From VYFG01 sp965221795 (lineage in GTDB: Bacteria > Pseudomonadota > Gammaproteobacteria > Arenicellales > Poriferihabitantaceae), in contig OZ244914.1 in NCBI GenBank assembly GCA_965221795.1, forward strand, positions 3,100,001-3,164,000: DNA of 64,000 bases. The letters are read 5' to 3'. Both the position numbers and the translations under genes were made by a program. Numbering within the stretch: the first letter of the stretch is position 1; every line of letters starts with the position of its first letter. Positions 28,901-37,429 of the stretch are shown here, in pieces. The notes under the pieces were generated by a model. It was given only the letters and a program-made list of their open reading frames with translations, searched no databases and was not told the origin of the DNA.

Positions 28901-29167
28901 ATGCTTGAATCACTCACACCTTGGATACCTCTGTTTTCAATTCTGATAGCAGTTCTCGGAACAGGCTTCGCAACCTATATTGCAGGTTCTCGATATGTAG
29001 ACGCGAAGATAGAAGCTATTCGTATAATTGTTGAAGCCGGTACCGCTGAACACGCCAAATTATGGGAAGCGAATAAGAAGCAGAATGAGAGGATGGATGC
29101 CCTCCTGCTGGCCTTTGTTGACCCAGACGCGGTCCGACGGTCTATGAATGTGAAACAGGAATCCTAA
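28901..29167 (+). CDS. Small single-pass membrane protein, unknown
   Basis: The 88-residue frame starts with a hydrophobic segment (residues 7-29, WIPLFSILIAVLGTGFATYI) followed by a charged helical tail rich in Ala, Glu and Lys with coiled-coil character (AEHAKLWEANKKQNERMDAL). The layout is a short N-terminal membrane anchor with a cytoplasmic helix. I do not recognise a family. It lies between the broken integrase and the IS1595 remnant and could be island cargo. Confidence 0.4.
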   Translation: MLESLTPWIPLFSILIAVLGTGFATYIAGSRYVDAKIEAIRIIVEAGTAEHAKLWEANKKQNERMDALLLAFVDPDAVRRSMNVKQES

Positions 29168-29243
29168 TCATCAACCAATCTTTAAAAAGGGAATGGGAAT
29201 TATAACTAATCCTAACCACCATATTTGACAGCCGCCCACAACA

Positions 29244-29405
29244 TCAGCTTCTGTCTTTCTTGAAATCCTTGAGATACTTCCACTCGTCCGACCTTCTCGG
29301 CTTCGACGTCATGATCATTCGCGCAACCTGCTCCGACGTCGCGTCCAGTCGCTCCAAGTGCTCGTTGTGCCGCGACTGATTGGCACGCTTCTTCTGGCTG
29401 CTCAT
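29244..29405 (-). CDS. Short accessory ORF after the IS1595 transposase
   Basis: The minus strand encodes a 53-residue, highly charged peptide starting MSSQKKRANQSRHNEHLERL and ending EWKYLKDFKKDRS. Its ATG overlaps the stop of the IS1595 transposase fragment (ATGA), so it would be translationally coupled to it. Small coupled frames of this kind accompany some transposase genes. It is probably part of the element and has no known function. Confidence 0.4.
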   Translation of the reverse strand: MSSQKKRANQSRHNEHLERLDATSEQVARMIMTSKPRRSDEWKYLKDFKKDRS

Positions 29406-29892
29406 CCTGTCAACGCCGCGAAAGTCAATGCCTTCCCTTCCATGCTCGCGGCTATTTTCTCCATCTGGCGGATGGGGTCGAAGTCCCGCGCATGGTGCCG
29501 ACCGGCGAACGCCCTGACGTAGCGGCGCAGGGGCTTCTCGCTCATTTGCTGGTCGGTGTCGTGATCGCCCCTTTTGCGCATCGCCCAGAAGCTCTCGATG
29601 CCATTCATGTGCGCCATTCCGTGGACATCCTCCGAGACGGCATGCCTGACTGTCTCGTGGCGGTCGGGAATGCCATGGTAGCCCTGGTGCTCGTCGGTGT
29701 AGACCATCGCCTCCGCATCGACGTTCTCCTGGATGAATGGATGCAGGGTCTGCGCGTCTGTGCCGCCGACCACCTTCGCAGTGACTGCGTTCGTCTCCCG
29801 GTCCTGGATGCCGACAACGGTGGCCTTGCCGACAGCGCCCCTGCCGGTGTCCTTGCGCGACCTCCTCTTCGTGTTGCTCATGTTCTTCCGCA
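29402..29892 (-). pseudogene. IS1595-family transposase, C-terminal half
   Basis: The fragment reads RGAVGKATVVGIQDRETNAV, the Asp of VYTDEHQGYHG, the Asn of HMNGIESFWAM (IS1595 elements use DDN), and RRYVRAFAGRHHARDFD to the normal end. The N-terminal half, with the zinc-finger-like and first Asp regions, is missing. It is cut at about 29892, where the second IS5 copy begins, so one event joined two truncated elements. Confidence 0.75.
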
Positions 29893-30990
29893 GCGCATCG
29901 GGACGGCCGGGGCCGAGCGGGTCCTGCCAGCGACGATCGATGCCGGTCTTACGAGCGGCACCGGGAAGCCGCGGGCGTGGCGGCGGGTGACGGTCGATAC
30001 GACCGTGCCGGACCAGGCGGTAACCTTCCCGACCGATGGCCAGCGGTGAAACCGTTCCCGGGTGCGACGGGTGAAACGGTGCCAGCGGTATGAGGTGAAG
30101 TGGCACCAGAGCGACGCCCGCAAGGGGCCGCAGGCGCGGCGGCGGGCGAACCGGGTTGCCCATGCCCGGCAGCGGCGCCGTATGAACCGTCCGGTCAAGA
30201 GTCTGCGGACCGACCTGGGCCGGGTGGTCCGGGACCGGGAACGAAACACCGCGGGGAGACCCGATCGGGAGCCGGCGTTTGCGGACGAATGGGCGATGGC
30301 CCGGCGGGTACGGGCGCCGGAGCCGAAGGGCCGGAACCCGCGGTACCGCCGGCAGCCCCCGGACGTCGAGTGCATTAGCAAGGGCCAGGCCCACCGGCGG
30401 TACGAATTCGGGGTCCAGGGGAGCATGGCCACCCCCCACCGGAGCCACTTCCTCCTGGGCGGGATGGCGCGGGCGGGGAATCCTGATGACGGACCACCGC
30501 GGAAGCCCGCTCTGGATCCGGTGCGACGCCGGACGGGGCGGTCGATGGATGAGGTATTCGTGGACCGCGGTGACCAGGGGCATGGCGAGGGTGAGACTTT
30601 CGGATCCCGGTCCGGGCCGCGGCGAGGCATCGTGACCCGACGGCGGAAGAAGTGCCGGCGGCGGCAGGCGATGGAGCCCGTGATCGGGCACCGGAAATCG
30701 GATGGTCCTCTGGGAAGGAACTGGCTCCCGGGAAGGGAAGGCGACCGGAGGAATGTCCTGCGGTGCGGTGCCGGTCACCACCGGCGGCGGATCCGCCGTC
30801 CGCTGCGGTTTTTGGGTCGCTGGATTTTGGGTCGCTGGATTGGGGGCCTTGGAGGCCGCATTTGCGACGTTTTGAGGGCCCGGGAGCGCCCGGGGGCGAC
30901 GGGGCGATGGAAACTGCCGGCCTCCGAGTTGGGCAGTGTCCCACCGTGGGCGCTTGCGGCCCCCTGAAACAGGTTTTTTTCAGGGCCGAC
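29893..30990 (+). mobile_element. IS5-family element, copy 2, 5'-truncated and inverted
   Basis: This is the reverse complement of copy 1 from its internal base 21077 to its terminal repeat, ending in CAGGGCCGAC at 30990. The first part of the element, including the transposase N-terminus, is missing. It still carries VDTTVPDQAVTFPTDG and the VECISKG...EPVIGH region, again in two frames. Compared with copy 1 it has a 15-base tandem duplication (GGATTTTGGGTCGCT) near 30820. The flanks are TATC before copy 1 and TACC after copy 2, which is suggestive but not a clean duplication. Confidence 0.75.
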
Positions 30991-31169
30991 TACCTACAAG
31001 TGGACGCTCTCCCGCGTCGAACGGACCCGCCGGGCTGCACCTCGAACTGACCGCGGGCACGGACGTGAGCGCCGAGGACGGCGAGGGCAGAACGCCGCTT
31101 CAACTAGCGAGACGTGGAGACAATTTACACATTGTGAGGATGCTTCGCGAGGCGGGCGCGGAAGAGTGA
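30991..31169 (+). pseudogene. Ankyrin-repeat protein, C-terminal fragment
   Basis: Directly after the IS5 end the plus frame reads DVSAEDGEGRTPLQLARRGD and NLHIVRMLREAGAEE, one ankyrin unit with its TPLQLA signature and the end of the protein. No upstream portion remains. It was probably truncated by the IS5 insertion or by the rearrangement that joined it. Confidence 0.55.
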
Positions 31170-31212
31170 CGCTATAACGGGCGAAAAAAGCCTAAATCAA
31201 AGGGGTTCATAA

Positions 31213-31222
31213 AAGGATGTAT
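31213..31222 (+). repeat. Near copy of the integrase 10-mer beside tRNA-Arg
   Basis: AAGGATGTAT differs by one base from AAGGGTGTAT found three times upstream of the integrase. It lies 55 bases from the tRNA 3' end inside an AGGGG/CCCCT framed segment. This is consistent with an integrase arm site at the attachment end. Confidence 0.35.
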
Positions 31223-31276
31223 AATCCCCTAAAATTCTAAGAAACCTATATGCATAAGGCTTTTTGGCCGATGGTT

Positions 31277-31353
31277 TGGCGCCCCAGAGAGGATTTGAAC
31301 CTCCGACCTGCCGCTTAGGAGGCGGCTGCTCTATCCGACTGAGCTACCGGGGC
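31277..31353 (-). tRNA. tRNA-Arg (anticodon CCT)
   Basis: The minus strand folds as a complete tRNA: acceptor GCCCCGG with CTGGGGC, D arm AGCTCAGTCGGATAGAGC, anticodon stem GCCGC/GCGGC with loop CTCCTAA giving anticodon CCT, and T arm GGAGGTTCAAATCCTC. Discriminator G is followed by an encoded CCA. Its 3' end faces the island and the integrase, the usual attachment arrangement. Confidence 0.96.
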
Positions 31354-31479
31354 ATGAAAACCAGAGGAGATTCTAACGGATTTTCCCCGTATGATAAGGC
31401 TTGGTAGTCGGCAAACGGTAGCCTTCTTCCCGGTCGCAGTGAAAGGGTGGGTCGAAACAGCGCTCAATATGCAATACCC

Positions 31480-32583
31480 ATGACGAATGAAGAGGTTCTG
31501 GTCGCACTGATTCGGGGAGACGGAATCGGTCCGGATGTGTGTGAGGCCATGGTGCAGGTGATGACAGCGGTTGGAGAAGCCTGTGGTCATCCTATGGTAA
31601 CGTTCCGCGAAATTCGGGCAGGGGCAAAGTACTACCAGGAGACGGGAAAAGACATCGAACTCGGAGGAGAGCGAGCTGCAGGGGAGTGCGCGGCGATCTT
31701 TCTGGGTGCAATTGGCTTGCCTTCGATTCGATATACCGACGGAACGGAGATTTCCCCCCACCTGCGCTTGCGCAATCGGTATCAGTTGTATGCAGGCGTC
31801 AGGCCGGTGAAAGCCTACCCCAATGTCCCCCATCGGCTTGCGGATTCCCGGTCGTCGAAGATTGATCTGGTCATTCTGCGGGAGTCTACCGAAGGGTTGT
31901 TCTATTCGGCGGCGGTGCATGGCCGTAGCCGGATCAAAGGCGATGAAATGGTGGAAGACACCTTACGAATTACGCGGCAGACCACGGAAAAGTTGCACCG
32001 GTTTGGTTTCCGCCTGGCGGCTCGGCGCAAGCAGGAAGGCTCTCAAGGTCTCCTCACCTGTGTCGATAAAGCCAATGTGTTTGCTTCCATGGCCTTTTTT
32101 CGACGTATTTTCGATGAAGTAGCGGAGGAGTTCCCGGACGTGGAGCGAGGGTACCACTATGTCGATGCTCAGGCACTGGATCTGGTGCGCAGGCCATGGG
32201 CATTCGATGTGCTGGTCACCGAAAATATGTATGGAGACATTCTGTCGGACCTGGCTGGTGGATTGGTTGGTGGCATGGGCATGGCCCCCTGTGCGGAAAT
32301 CGGTGATTCTATCGGCTTGTTCCAGCCGGCACATGGCAGTGCTCCCGATATCATGGAGCAAGATAGGGCCAATCCCATTGCCGCGATTTTGAGTGGTGCC
32401 ATGATGCTGGACTATTTGGCGGAAGAACGATCCTATTGGCACCTGTCGGAAGCGGCTGGCCTGATTCGTCTTGCGGTGCAGCGTGGGTTTGAGTGCCGTC
32501 GCCTGCGGCCTGTGGAATTTGGTGGGGACATGGGGACCCGAATGATGACTGCAGAAATCGGGTCCATTCTGAAGACACTGTAA
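31480..32583 (+). CDS. Isocitrate/isopropylmalate dehydrogenase-family protein
   Basis: The 367-residue protein belongs to the beta-decarboxylating dehydrogenases: LIRGDGIGPDV near residue 10, LRESTEGLFYS near 128 and the metal-binding FDVLVTENMYGDILSDLAGG near 245, then PAHGSAPDIMEQDRANP near 285. Members oxidise and decarboxylate isocitrate, 3-isopropylmalate, homoisocitrate or tartrate with NAD(P). The YTDGTEISPHLRLRN region is closest to tartrate dehydrogenase-like members to my eye, but the substrate is not settled. Start ATG 31480; an upstream frame to 31447 is less likely. It stands alone, divergent from tRNA-Arg. Confidence 0.85.
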   Translation: MTNEEVLVALIRGDGIGPDVCEAMVQVMTAVGEACGHPMVTFREIRAGAKYYQETGKDIELGGERAAGECAAIFLGAIGLPSIRYTDGTEISPHLRLRNRYQLYAGVRPVKAYPNVPHRLADSRSSKIDLVILRESTEGLFYSAAVHGRSRIKGDEMVEDTLRITRQTTEKLHRFGFRLAARRKQEGSQGLLTCVDKANVFASMAFFRRIFDEVAEEFPDVERGYHYVDAQALDLVRRPWAFDVLVTENMYGDILSDLAGGLVGGMGMAPCAEIGDSIGLFQPAHGSAPDIMEQDRANPIAAILSGAMMLDYLAEERSYWHLSEAAGLIRLAVQRGFECRRLRPVEFGGDMGTRMMTAEIGSILKTL

Positions 32584-32753
32584 TTCCGGATTGAGGGTAT
32601 TCTGGGGCCCGATACCAAACCCGTCGGATCGTCGGATGGATTCGGAAAGCGACATACTGCTGACCAGGCAAGTCCGGGCACGAGGTGGCTTCGGCCACTG
32701 GAAACCGGATCGTGCAGTCCAGACTCCGCAGCGAATCAGAATATTCTGGATCG

Positions 32754-34328
32754 TCAGGTGTCGTTTTGTCGACGAAAGTAGTCGGTCAGAAACTCCTCAA
32801 AAGATAGAGTGTCGCTCGCCTCAATCGCCGCTTGCTGTTCCAGGGACCATGTAGCTTGTTGCTGATAATGTTGCATGGTGTCGGCAGTGATTTGCCAGTC
32901 CTTGAAATAGCGTTGATGGGCTTTCGCCTGGTGCATGGCAAACGAGAAAAAACTGTCGTACTCCTTTTCAATAGTGTCCACGGTTCTGGCGGATGGAGTC
33001 AGGGTCGGGTCTTCGACCCGGGCGCGTTGGACGGAAAGGGTATGTTGATAAGCGGTTCCGCCACAGACCCCGTCCAGCAAGGCGGACAGATTCATCATTT
33101 GGTCGAGTACCGTTATCGCGGCTTTTTGAAAGGGTACTTCGCCATCTTCGAACTGCAGGTGCAGGTCTGGTTTTCGCCCCTCCATAACCACACGCAGCCG
33201 ATTTTCGGTCGCTTGCTGAAGCTCTGCTTCGTGAATGGGTTGATCGCTGCGGAACAGGCAATACAGCAGAAAGAGATCGAGAAATCGGATCGTTTCCGGG
33301 CTGATGCCGATCGGAGTGAACGGATCCAGGTCCAGGCTTCGGATTTCGACGTACTGGACTCCACGGTCTCGCAAGGCACCGGAAGGACTTTCCCCGGAGC
33401 GAGCGACTTGTTTGGGTCGGATCACAGAATAGAATTCGTTTTCAATCTGCAGAAGATTCGGATTCAGTTGCTGATAGACTCCGTCCACAGTGACAGGAAT
33501 CGCCTGATAGGGTGCCCAAGGCGTTTGGATTGCCTTTCGTAATGTAGTCACATACTGTCCCAGACTGTTGTAATTGATGGCCAGTGTAGATTGGGCATCA
33601 TTGCTGTAGCCCAGGTTGCTGAGCCGCAGAGAGGTGGCATGGGGCGCATAAAAACTGTGTTCCTTGAGTTTTGCCAGTTGGTGTGGTCGGCCTTGCAGAA
33701 AGGTTTGGCAGACCGCTGGTGAAGCCCCAAAGAGATAGCATATCAGCCATGCATTTCGCAGGAAATTACGGGTCAGGGCGAAATATCGTGTGGACCGTTC
33801 CCGAACCAGATGGGTGGGTTCATCTGTTTTCAGGTATCGTGTCCAGAATTCGTCCGGCAGGGAAAAGTTGTAGTGGATGCCCGCAATGGTCTGCATCAGT
33901 CGTCCATAGCGATGACCCAGTCCACGGCGATAGGTTTCCTTCATCTGGGCGATATTGGAACTTCCATACTGGGCAATCGGGATGGCTTGCTCTCCGAGCA
34001 CGATGCAAGGCATGCTGTTGACCCATAGCATTTCATCGACTATGTTTTGGTACGTATAGCGATGAATATCCGTCAGCTCGCGCAGCAGGCCGTCGATGCT
34101 GGTATGGATCGGCGTGACGAATTCCAGAAGTGCTTCGGAGTAATCGGTGGTGATGGACGGGTGGGTCAGGGCAGAGCCCAATGTGTGGGGGTGGGGTTTC
34201 TGGGACAAGGTACCATCTGGATTGACTCGGAGACTTTCTTTCTCGATCCCGCGCTGGAGGGTTCGAAAACAGGATTCGAGGCCGCCATTCACGATAGCGT
34301 TCAAGGTTTGGTCAAGGTTGATGTTCAC
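32754..34328 (-). CDS. gshA: Glutamate-cysteine ligase
   Basis: GshA joins glutamate and cysteine with ATP in the first step of glutathione synthesis. The 524-residue product is very close in length to the enterobacterial enzyme (518) and shows its landmarks: LQRGIEKESLRVNPDGTLS near residue 22, LGSALTHPSITTDYSEALLE near 47, and AQYGSSNIAQMKETYRRGLG, then YVEIRSLDLDPF near 320. The GTG at 34328 fits the family N-terminus; the open frame continues upstream to 34502 but those residues overlap the dusA start and look non-coding. It diverges from dusA, with about 170 bases for both promoters. Confidence 0.95.
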   Translation of the reverse strand: MNINLDQTLNAIVNGGLESCFRTLQRGIEKESLRVNPDGTLSQKPHPHTLGSALTHPSITTDYSEALLEFVTPIHTSIDGLLRELTDIHRYTYQNIVDEMLWVNSMPCIVLGEQAIPIAQYGSSNIAQMKETYRRGLGHRYGRLMQTIAGIHYNFSLPDEFWTRYLKTDEPTHLVRERSTRYFALTRNFLRNAWLICYLFGASPAVCQTFLQGRPHQLAKLKEHSFYAPHATSLRLSNLGYSNDAQSTLAINYNSLGQYVTTLRKAIQTPWAPYQAIPVTVDGVYQQLNPNLLQIENEFYSVIRPKQVARSGESPSGALRDRGVQYVEIRSLDLDPFTPIGISPETIRFLDLFLLYCLFRSDQPIHEAELQQATENRLRVVMEGRKPDLHLQFEDGEVPFQKAAITVLDQMMNLSALLDGVCGGTAYQHTLSVQRARVEDPTLTPSARTVDTIEKEYDSFFSFAMHQAKAHQRYFKDWQITADTMQHYQQQATWSLEQQAAIEASDTLSFEEFLTDYFRRQNDT

Positions 34329-34496
34329 AACATTGCGCAGGCTGGGAGAAGAGGCGGAGATTGAACGTTTGGGCAGGAAATTGCAATATCTGCCGAGTAA
34401 TAAATCCGGGTGTAGATGCTGTCCGATCACAAGCGAAGCATTGCCAGTTCTATTGACCGGGAAAACATGATGCGGTTTGGGTAGGGTCTGCCAACA

Positions 34497-35468
34497 ATGC
34501 AAGCGGAATTCTCAGTAGCACCGATGATGGAAGTTACGGACCGTCATTGTCGTGCATTGTGGCGCCTTTTTTCCCGGCGCACTCGTCTGTATACGCAGAT
34601 GGTAGTCACTGGCTCCATTGTTCATGGAGATCGGGATCACTTCCTCGGTTTTGACGAAAGCGAGCATCCTGTTGCCATTCAACTCGGGGGAGCCGACCCG
34701 GAGGAATTGGCATACTGTGCGCAATTGGCGGAAGACCGGGGATATGATGAAGTGAACCTGAATGTTGGCTGCCCCAGCAATCGTGTGCGGAGAGGATTGT
34801 TCGGGGCTTGTCTGATGGCAAAGCCGGCATTGGTGGCGAGTTGCGTCGAAACGATGAAAGCAGCCGTAACCATCCCCGTTACTGTCAAGACTCGGACCGG
34901 GATTGATAACCGGGATCGCTACGAAGACTTATCCGAATTTGTCCGAGTCAATGCGGAGTCGGGCTGCGAGCACTTCATCATTCATGCCCGGAAAGCCTGG
35001 CTTACGGGGCTAAACCCCAAAGAGAACCGAACGATCCCGCCACTCCAATATGATACGGTGTATCGATTGAAATCAGACTATCCGCATCTGCGGTTTACCC
35101 TGAATGGAGGAGTCAGGGACTTGGACCAGGCCGAGAGACATCTCGCCCGGGTCGATGGGGTGATGATGGGGCGACAGGTTTCCGTTGATCCTTGGCTATT
35201 GACTGAGGTGGATGAGAGACTGTTCGGGGAGAACTGGAGCGAACGGCCCATCTCCCGTTTTGAGATTCTGAATCGATATTTGCCCTATGTCGAACGGCAA
35301 TTGTCCCAAGGAGTGTATCTGCGACATATGAGTCGACATCTGTTGCCACTGTTTCATGGGCAGCCCGGGGCAAAATCATGGCGTCGCCATCTGTCCGAGT
35401 ACGGCCCCCGAAAAGGTGCCGGCCTGGAAGTCATCGAGCAGGCGGTACAATATGTCAAAGGAGGATAA
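34497..35468 (+). CDS. dusA: tRNA-dihydrouridine synthase A
   Basis: DusA reduces uridines in the D loop of tRNAs using FMN and NADPH. The 323-residue protein starts FSVAPMMEVTDRHCRALWRL. It carries QLGGADPEELAYCAQLAEDR (FMN contacts), the NVGCPSNRV segment with the catalytic Cys near residue 94, the HARKAWLTGLNPKENR signature specific to DusA near 163 and the GVMMGRQVSVDPWLL end of the barrel. Length and order are normal. Start ATG 34497 is the family start. It is followed by the fatty-acid-hydroxylase-like gene on the same strand. Confidence 0.95.
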   Translation: MQAEFSVAPMMEVTDRHCRALWRLFSRRTRLYTQMVVTGSIVHGDRDHFLGFDESEHPVAIQLGGADPEELAYCAQLAEDRGYDEVNLNVGCPSNRVRRGLFGACLMAKPALVASCVETMKAAVTIPVTVKTRTGIDNRDRYEDLSEFVRVNAESGCEHFIIHARKAWLTGLNPKENRTIPPLQYDTVYRLKSDYPHLRFTLNGGVRDLDQAERHLARVDGVMMGRQVSVDPWLLTEVDERLFGENWSERPISRFEILNRYLPYVERQLSQGVYLRHMSRHLLPLFHGQPGAKSWRRHLSEYGPRKGAGLEVIEQAVQYVKGG

Positions 35469-35577
35469 GAATGGCACTGAGTCGGGGCATGGTTCCCATA
35501 ACCGAACGAAAATCATGGGGTGGGTGGATGGTCATATTTGGCAAATGGCCTCCCTTCCTTGCGCCTGATGGGATGTA

Positions 35578-36402
35578 ATGATGTGGCTCGAAGAGTTTTT
35601 GGTCGGGTGGCTGGATGTCTCGGAAATCATTCGGCTGGAAGTGTTTTTCGGGATGTTTGCCCTGATCGCGTTCCTGGAGCGACTGATTCCGGCGAGACGT
35701 CATGGCTGGCAAGGAAGAGTGCTGGGGAATACTGGCTTGCAATTGGTCAACGTTTCGGTACAAGTGGTCCTGCTGTCGGTCGCCCCGTTGACGCTCTCGG
35801 CCATTGCGCTACAGTCATTGTTCAGCCAGTTTGGCATGCTCCACCACTTGCAGATTGGCCTGTGGGAAAAAATATTCATTGCTTGGCTGGTGTTGGATCT
35901 GGCATCGTACGGATGGCATCGTGCCTGGCACAGCATTCCTGTGCTCTGGCGGTTTCATCGGATTCATCATCTGGACCCATTCCTGGATGTGCTGACCACA
36001 TTCCGGACCCATCCCGTAGAAATGGTGATGACGCTGTTCTTCCGGGGAGGGATCGTCTATCTGTTGGGTGTCCCTCTGTTGGGTGTGATCCTGTATGAAA
36101 TCATCATACTGGTTATGGCGTTATGGATTCATGGCAATCTCAGGGTCCATCCGACCCTGGACCGAATGCTGGCTTGGTTGGTGGTCACTCCCGGTGTGCA
36201 TCGGATGCATCACCGCGCCCAGAAAACCGAGTGCGATTGCAATTTTGGGCTGATTCTGACGGTATGGGACCGTATGTTCGGGACATACCGCAGAGAAGAC
36301 GCTTGCATACTCACTGGTCCCGGTCTGATCGCTCCGGATATTCCCTTTGCGCGAACGCTGCCCGGGATGATATGGTTGCCATTTCGGATGTCTGACAAAT
36401 GA
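35578..36402 (+). CDS. Fatty acid hydroxylase/sterol desaturase-family membrane protein
   Basis: The 274-residue protein has four or five hydrophobic helices and the three histidine clusters of the di-iron hydroxylase family: HRAWH near residue 120, HRIHH near 130 and HRMHH near 206, with an additional HGNLRVH near 183. Members hydroxylate or desaturate lipids in the inner membrane. The substrate here is not known. ATG 35578 or the next codon 35581 may be the start. It ends just before the Trm112-like gene (four-base overlap of TGA and GAGGA ribosome site), so the two are probably cotranscribed. Confidence 0.85.
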   Translation: MMWLEEFLVGWLDVSEIIRLEVFFGMFALIAFLERLIPARRHGWQGRVLGNTGLQLVNVSVQVVLLSVAPLTLSAIALQSLFSQFGMLHHLQIGLWEKIFIAWLVLDLASYGWHRAWHSIPVLWRFHRIHHLDPFLDVLTTFRTHPVEMVMTLFFRGGIVYLLGVPLLGVILYEIIILVMALWIHGNLRVHPTLDRMLAWLVVTPGVHRMHHRAQKTECDCNFGLILTVWDRMFGTYRREDACILTGPGLIAPDIPFARTLPGMIWLPFRMSDK

Positions 36403-36410
36403 GGACTGTA

Positions 36411-36677
36411 ATGCCTATTGATCGAAAGTTATTGGAAATTCTCGTGTGCCCAGTGACCAAGCAACCGGTTTCGGTATTGGCGGAGGGTAAGCTCGACTCC
36501 CTGAATCGTGCGATTGAAGCTGGCCAGGTTCGCAATCATGGGGGAGACATGGTGGCCAGTTCCTTGCGTGAAGCGCTGATTACGAAAAACGGCAGTACGA
36601 TTTACCCGGTTCAGGAAGGGATTCCGGTGATGTTGGAGAACCAGAGTATCGATACGGTTCAATTGCCGGACTGGTAG
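36411..36677 (+). CDS. Trm112-family (YcaR-like) protein
   Basis: The 88-residue protein starts MPIDRKLLEILVCPVTKQPV and ends with YPVQEGIPVMLENQSIDTV, the two halves of the Trm112/YcaR zinc-ribbon-like family. Only one of the usual cysteines is visible (LVCPVTK), and the middle has an insert around NHGGDMVASSLREALI. The GAGGACT at 36401 provides the ribosome site for ATG 36411. In bacteria its role is not established; relatives act as methyltransferase partners in eukaryotes. Confidence 0.85.
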   Translation: MPIDRKLLEILVCPVTKQPVSVLAEGKLDSLNRAIEAGQVRNHGGDMVASSLREALITKNGSTIYPVQEGIPVMLENQSIDTVQLPDW

Positions 36678-36763
36678 GTTCGAACTTCCCTCTAAAGCCA
36701 AATCTTTTCCCATTCCGAAAGGAAGTAAGCCACGACAGTATCTGCTCGACAAGCACACTGCCA

Positions 36764-36970
36764 TCAAGAATAAATCATGTCCCTGTGGAACAGGTCGATG
36801 GCGTTCTCAATGATCATGCACCGCGCATACCGATCGATCAGCCATACGGCTGGGACATGGTGCTGGTTGGTGATCAACAGAGTCAGTTGGCCATGACCCG
36901 GATCCTTCACCACCAACTGGCGAATCGGCTCTGGATAGCCGGCAATACGCACGGACTGCTCCAGGACTTT
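36764..36970 (-). pseudogene. Transposase remnant (DDE type)
   Basis: On the minus strand the frame gives PEPIRQLVVKDPGHGQLTLL and then LIDRYARCMIIENAIDLFHR, which matches the C-terminal RYAxRMxIENxIxxxxDFFHxD region of a common DDE transposase family, with small deletions. It is only a remnant. The rest of the 36.68-37.25 kb gap shows no gene. Confidence 0.45.
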
Positions 36971-37250
36971 TGGTGTACAGTAGGCGCAGCCTCTGGAGAG
37001 CCCATGATGCCCTCTCTCTGGTGGTCAGCTACCGAAGTACCTCGCAACAAACGATCGGTAAATGGAAACCCAGTAAGGTTTCATCAAAAAAATCAAATCA
37101 ATTAGTTATCGAAATCTAAGGACAGCTCCTTTGTTAACGCACATACGAGCAATAAGTTAATGACATTGGGGAGGAGCGGGGTGGTAGCCAGAAATCTTAT
37201 CCAGCCCAGAAATCCCCGCATACTCTTGAGCGAGCGTGAAGCGCACGCTG

Positions 37251-37280
37251 TTGACATTCGTTACCACCGTAAACTACAAT
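37251..37280 (+). promoter_or_regulatory. Sigma-70 promoter of the amide operon
   Basis: TTGACA (37251-37256) and TACAAT (37275-37280) are separated by 18 bases. This gives a near-consensus promoter; transcription should begin about 37286-37288. It lies 143 bases upstream of the amide-binding-protein gene, leaving a long leader in which the hairpins described next are found. An inverted repeat AGCGTG/CACGCT at 37233-37249 abuts the -35 and could be an additional operator. Confidence 0.7.
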
Positions 37281-37288
37281 GCAATGCA

Positions 37289-37349
37289 GTGCAACGGTGC
37301 ACCCGAAAATAGAAGCGATTTTGCTGAACTGGTATTTTGTCAAATCGCT
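37289..37349 (+). promoter_or_regulatory. ANTAR-type leader: hexaloop hairpin, antiterminator and terminator
   Basis: A first hairpin GTGC-AACGGT-GCAC (37289-37302) has a six-base loop with A at position 1 and G at position 4, the loop rule known for ANTAR target RNAs. A second hairpin AAAAT/ATTTT (37306-37322) shares bases with the left arm of AGCGATTT/AAATCGCT (37314-37321 with 37342-37349), an 8-bp stem followed by CGTATTGTTTTC. The second and third stems cannot form together. This is the antitermination layout, and the operon encodes its own ANTAR protein. The second loop (AGAAGCG) does not match the rule fully. Confidence 0.55.
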
Positions 37350-37429
37350 CGTATTGTTTTCTGCATGAGGTGTTACCGTTGACGGGTGTTCAGTTCAGCT
37401 CTTGTCATGAACACAGGGGAATATCTATC

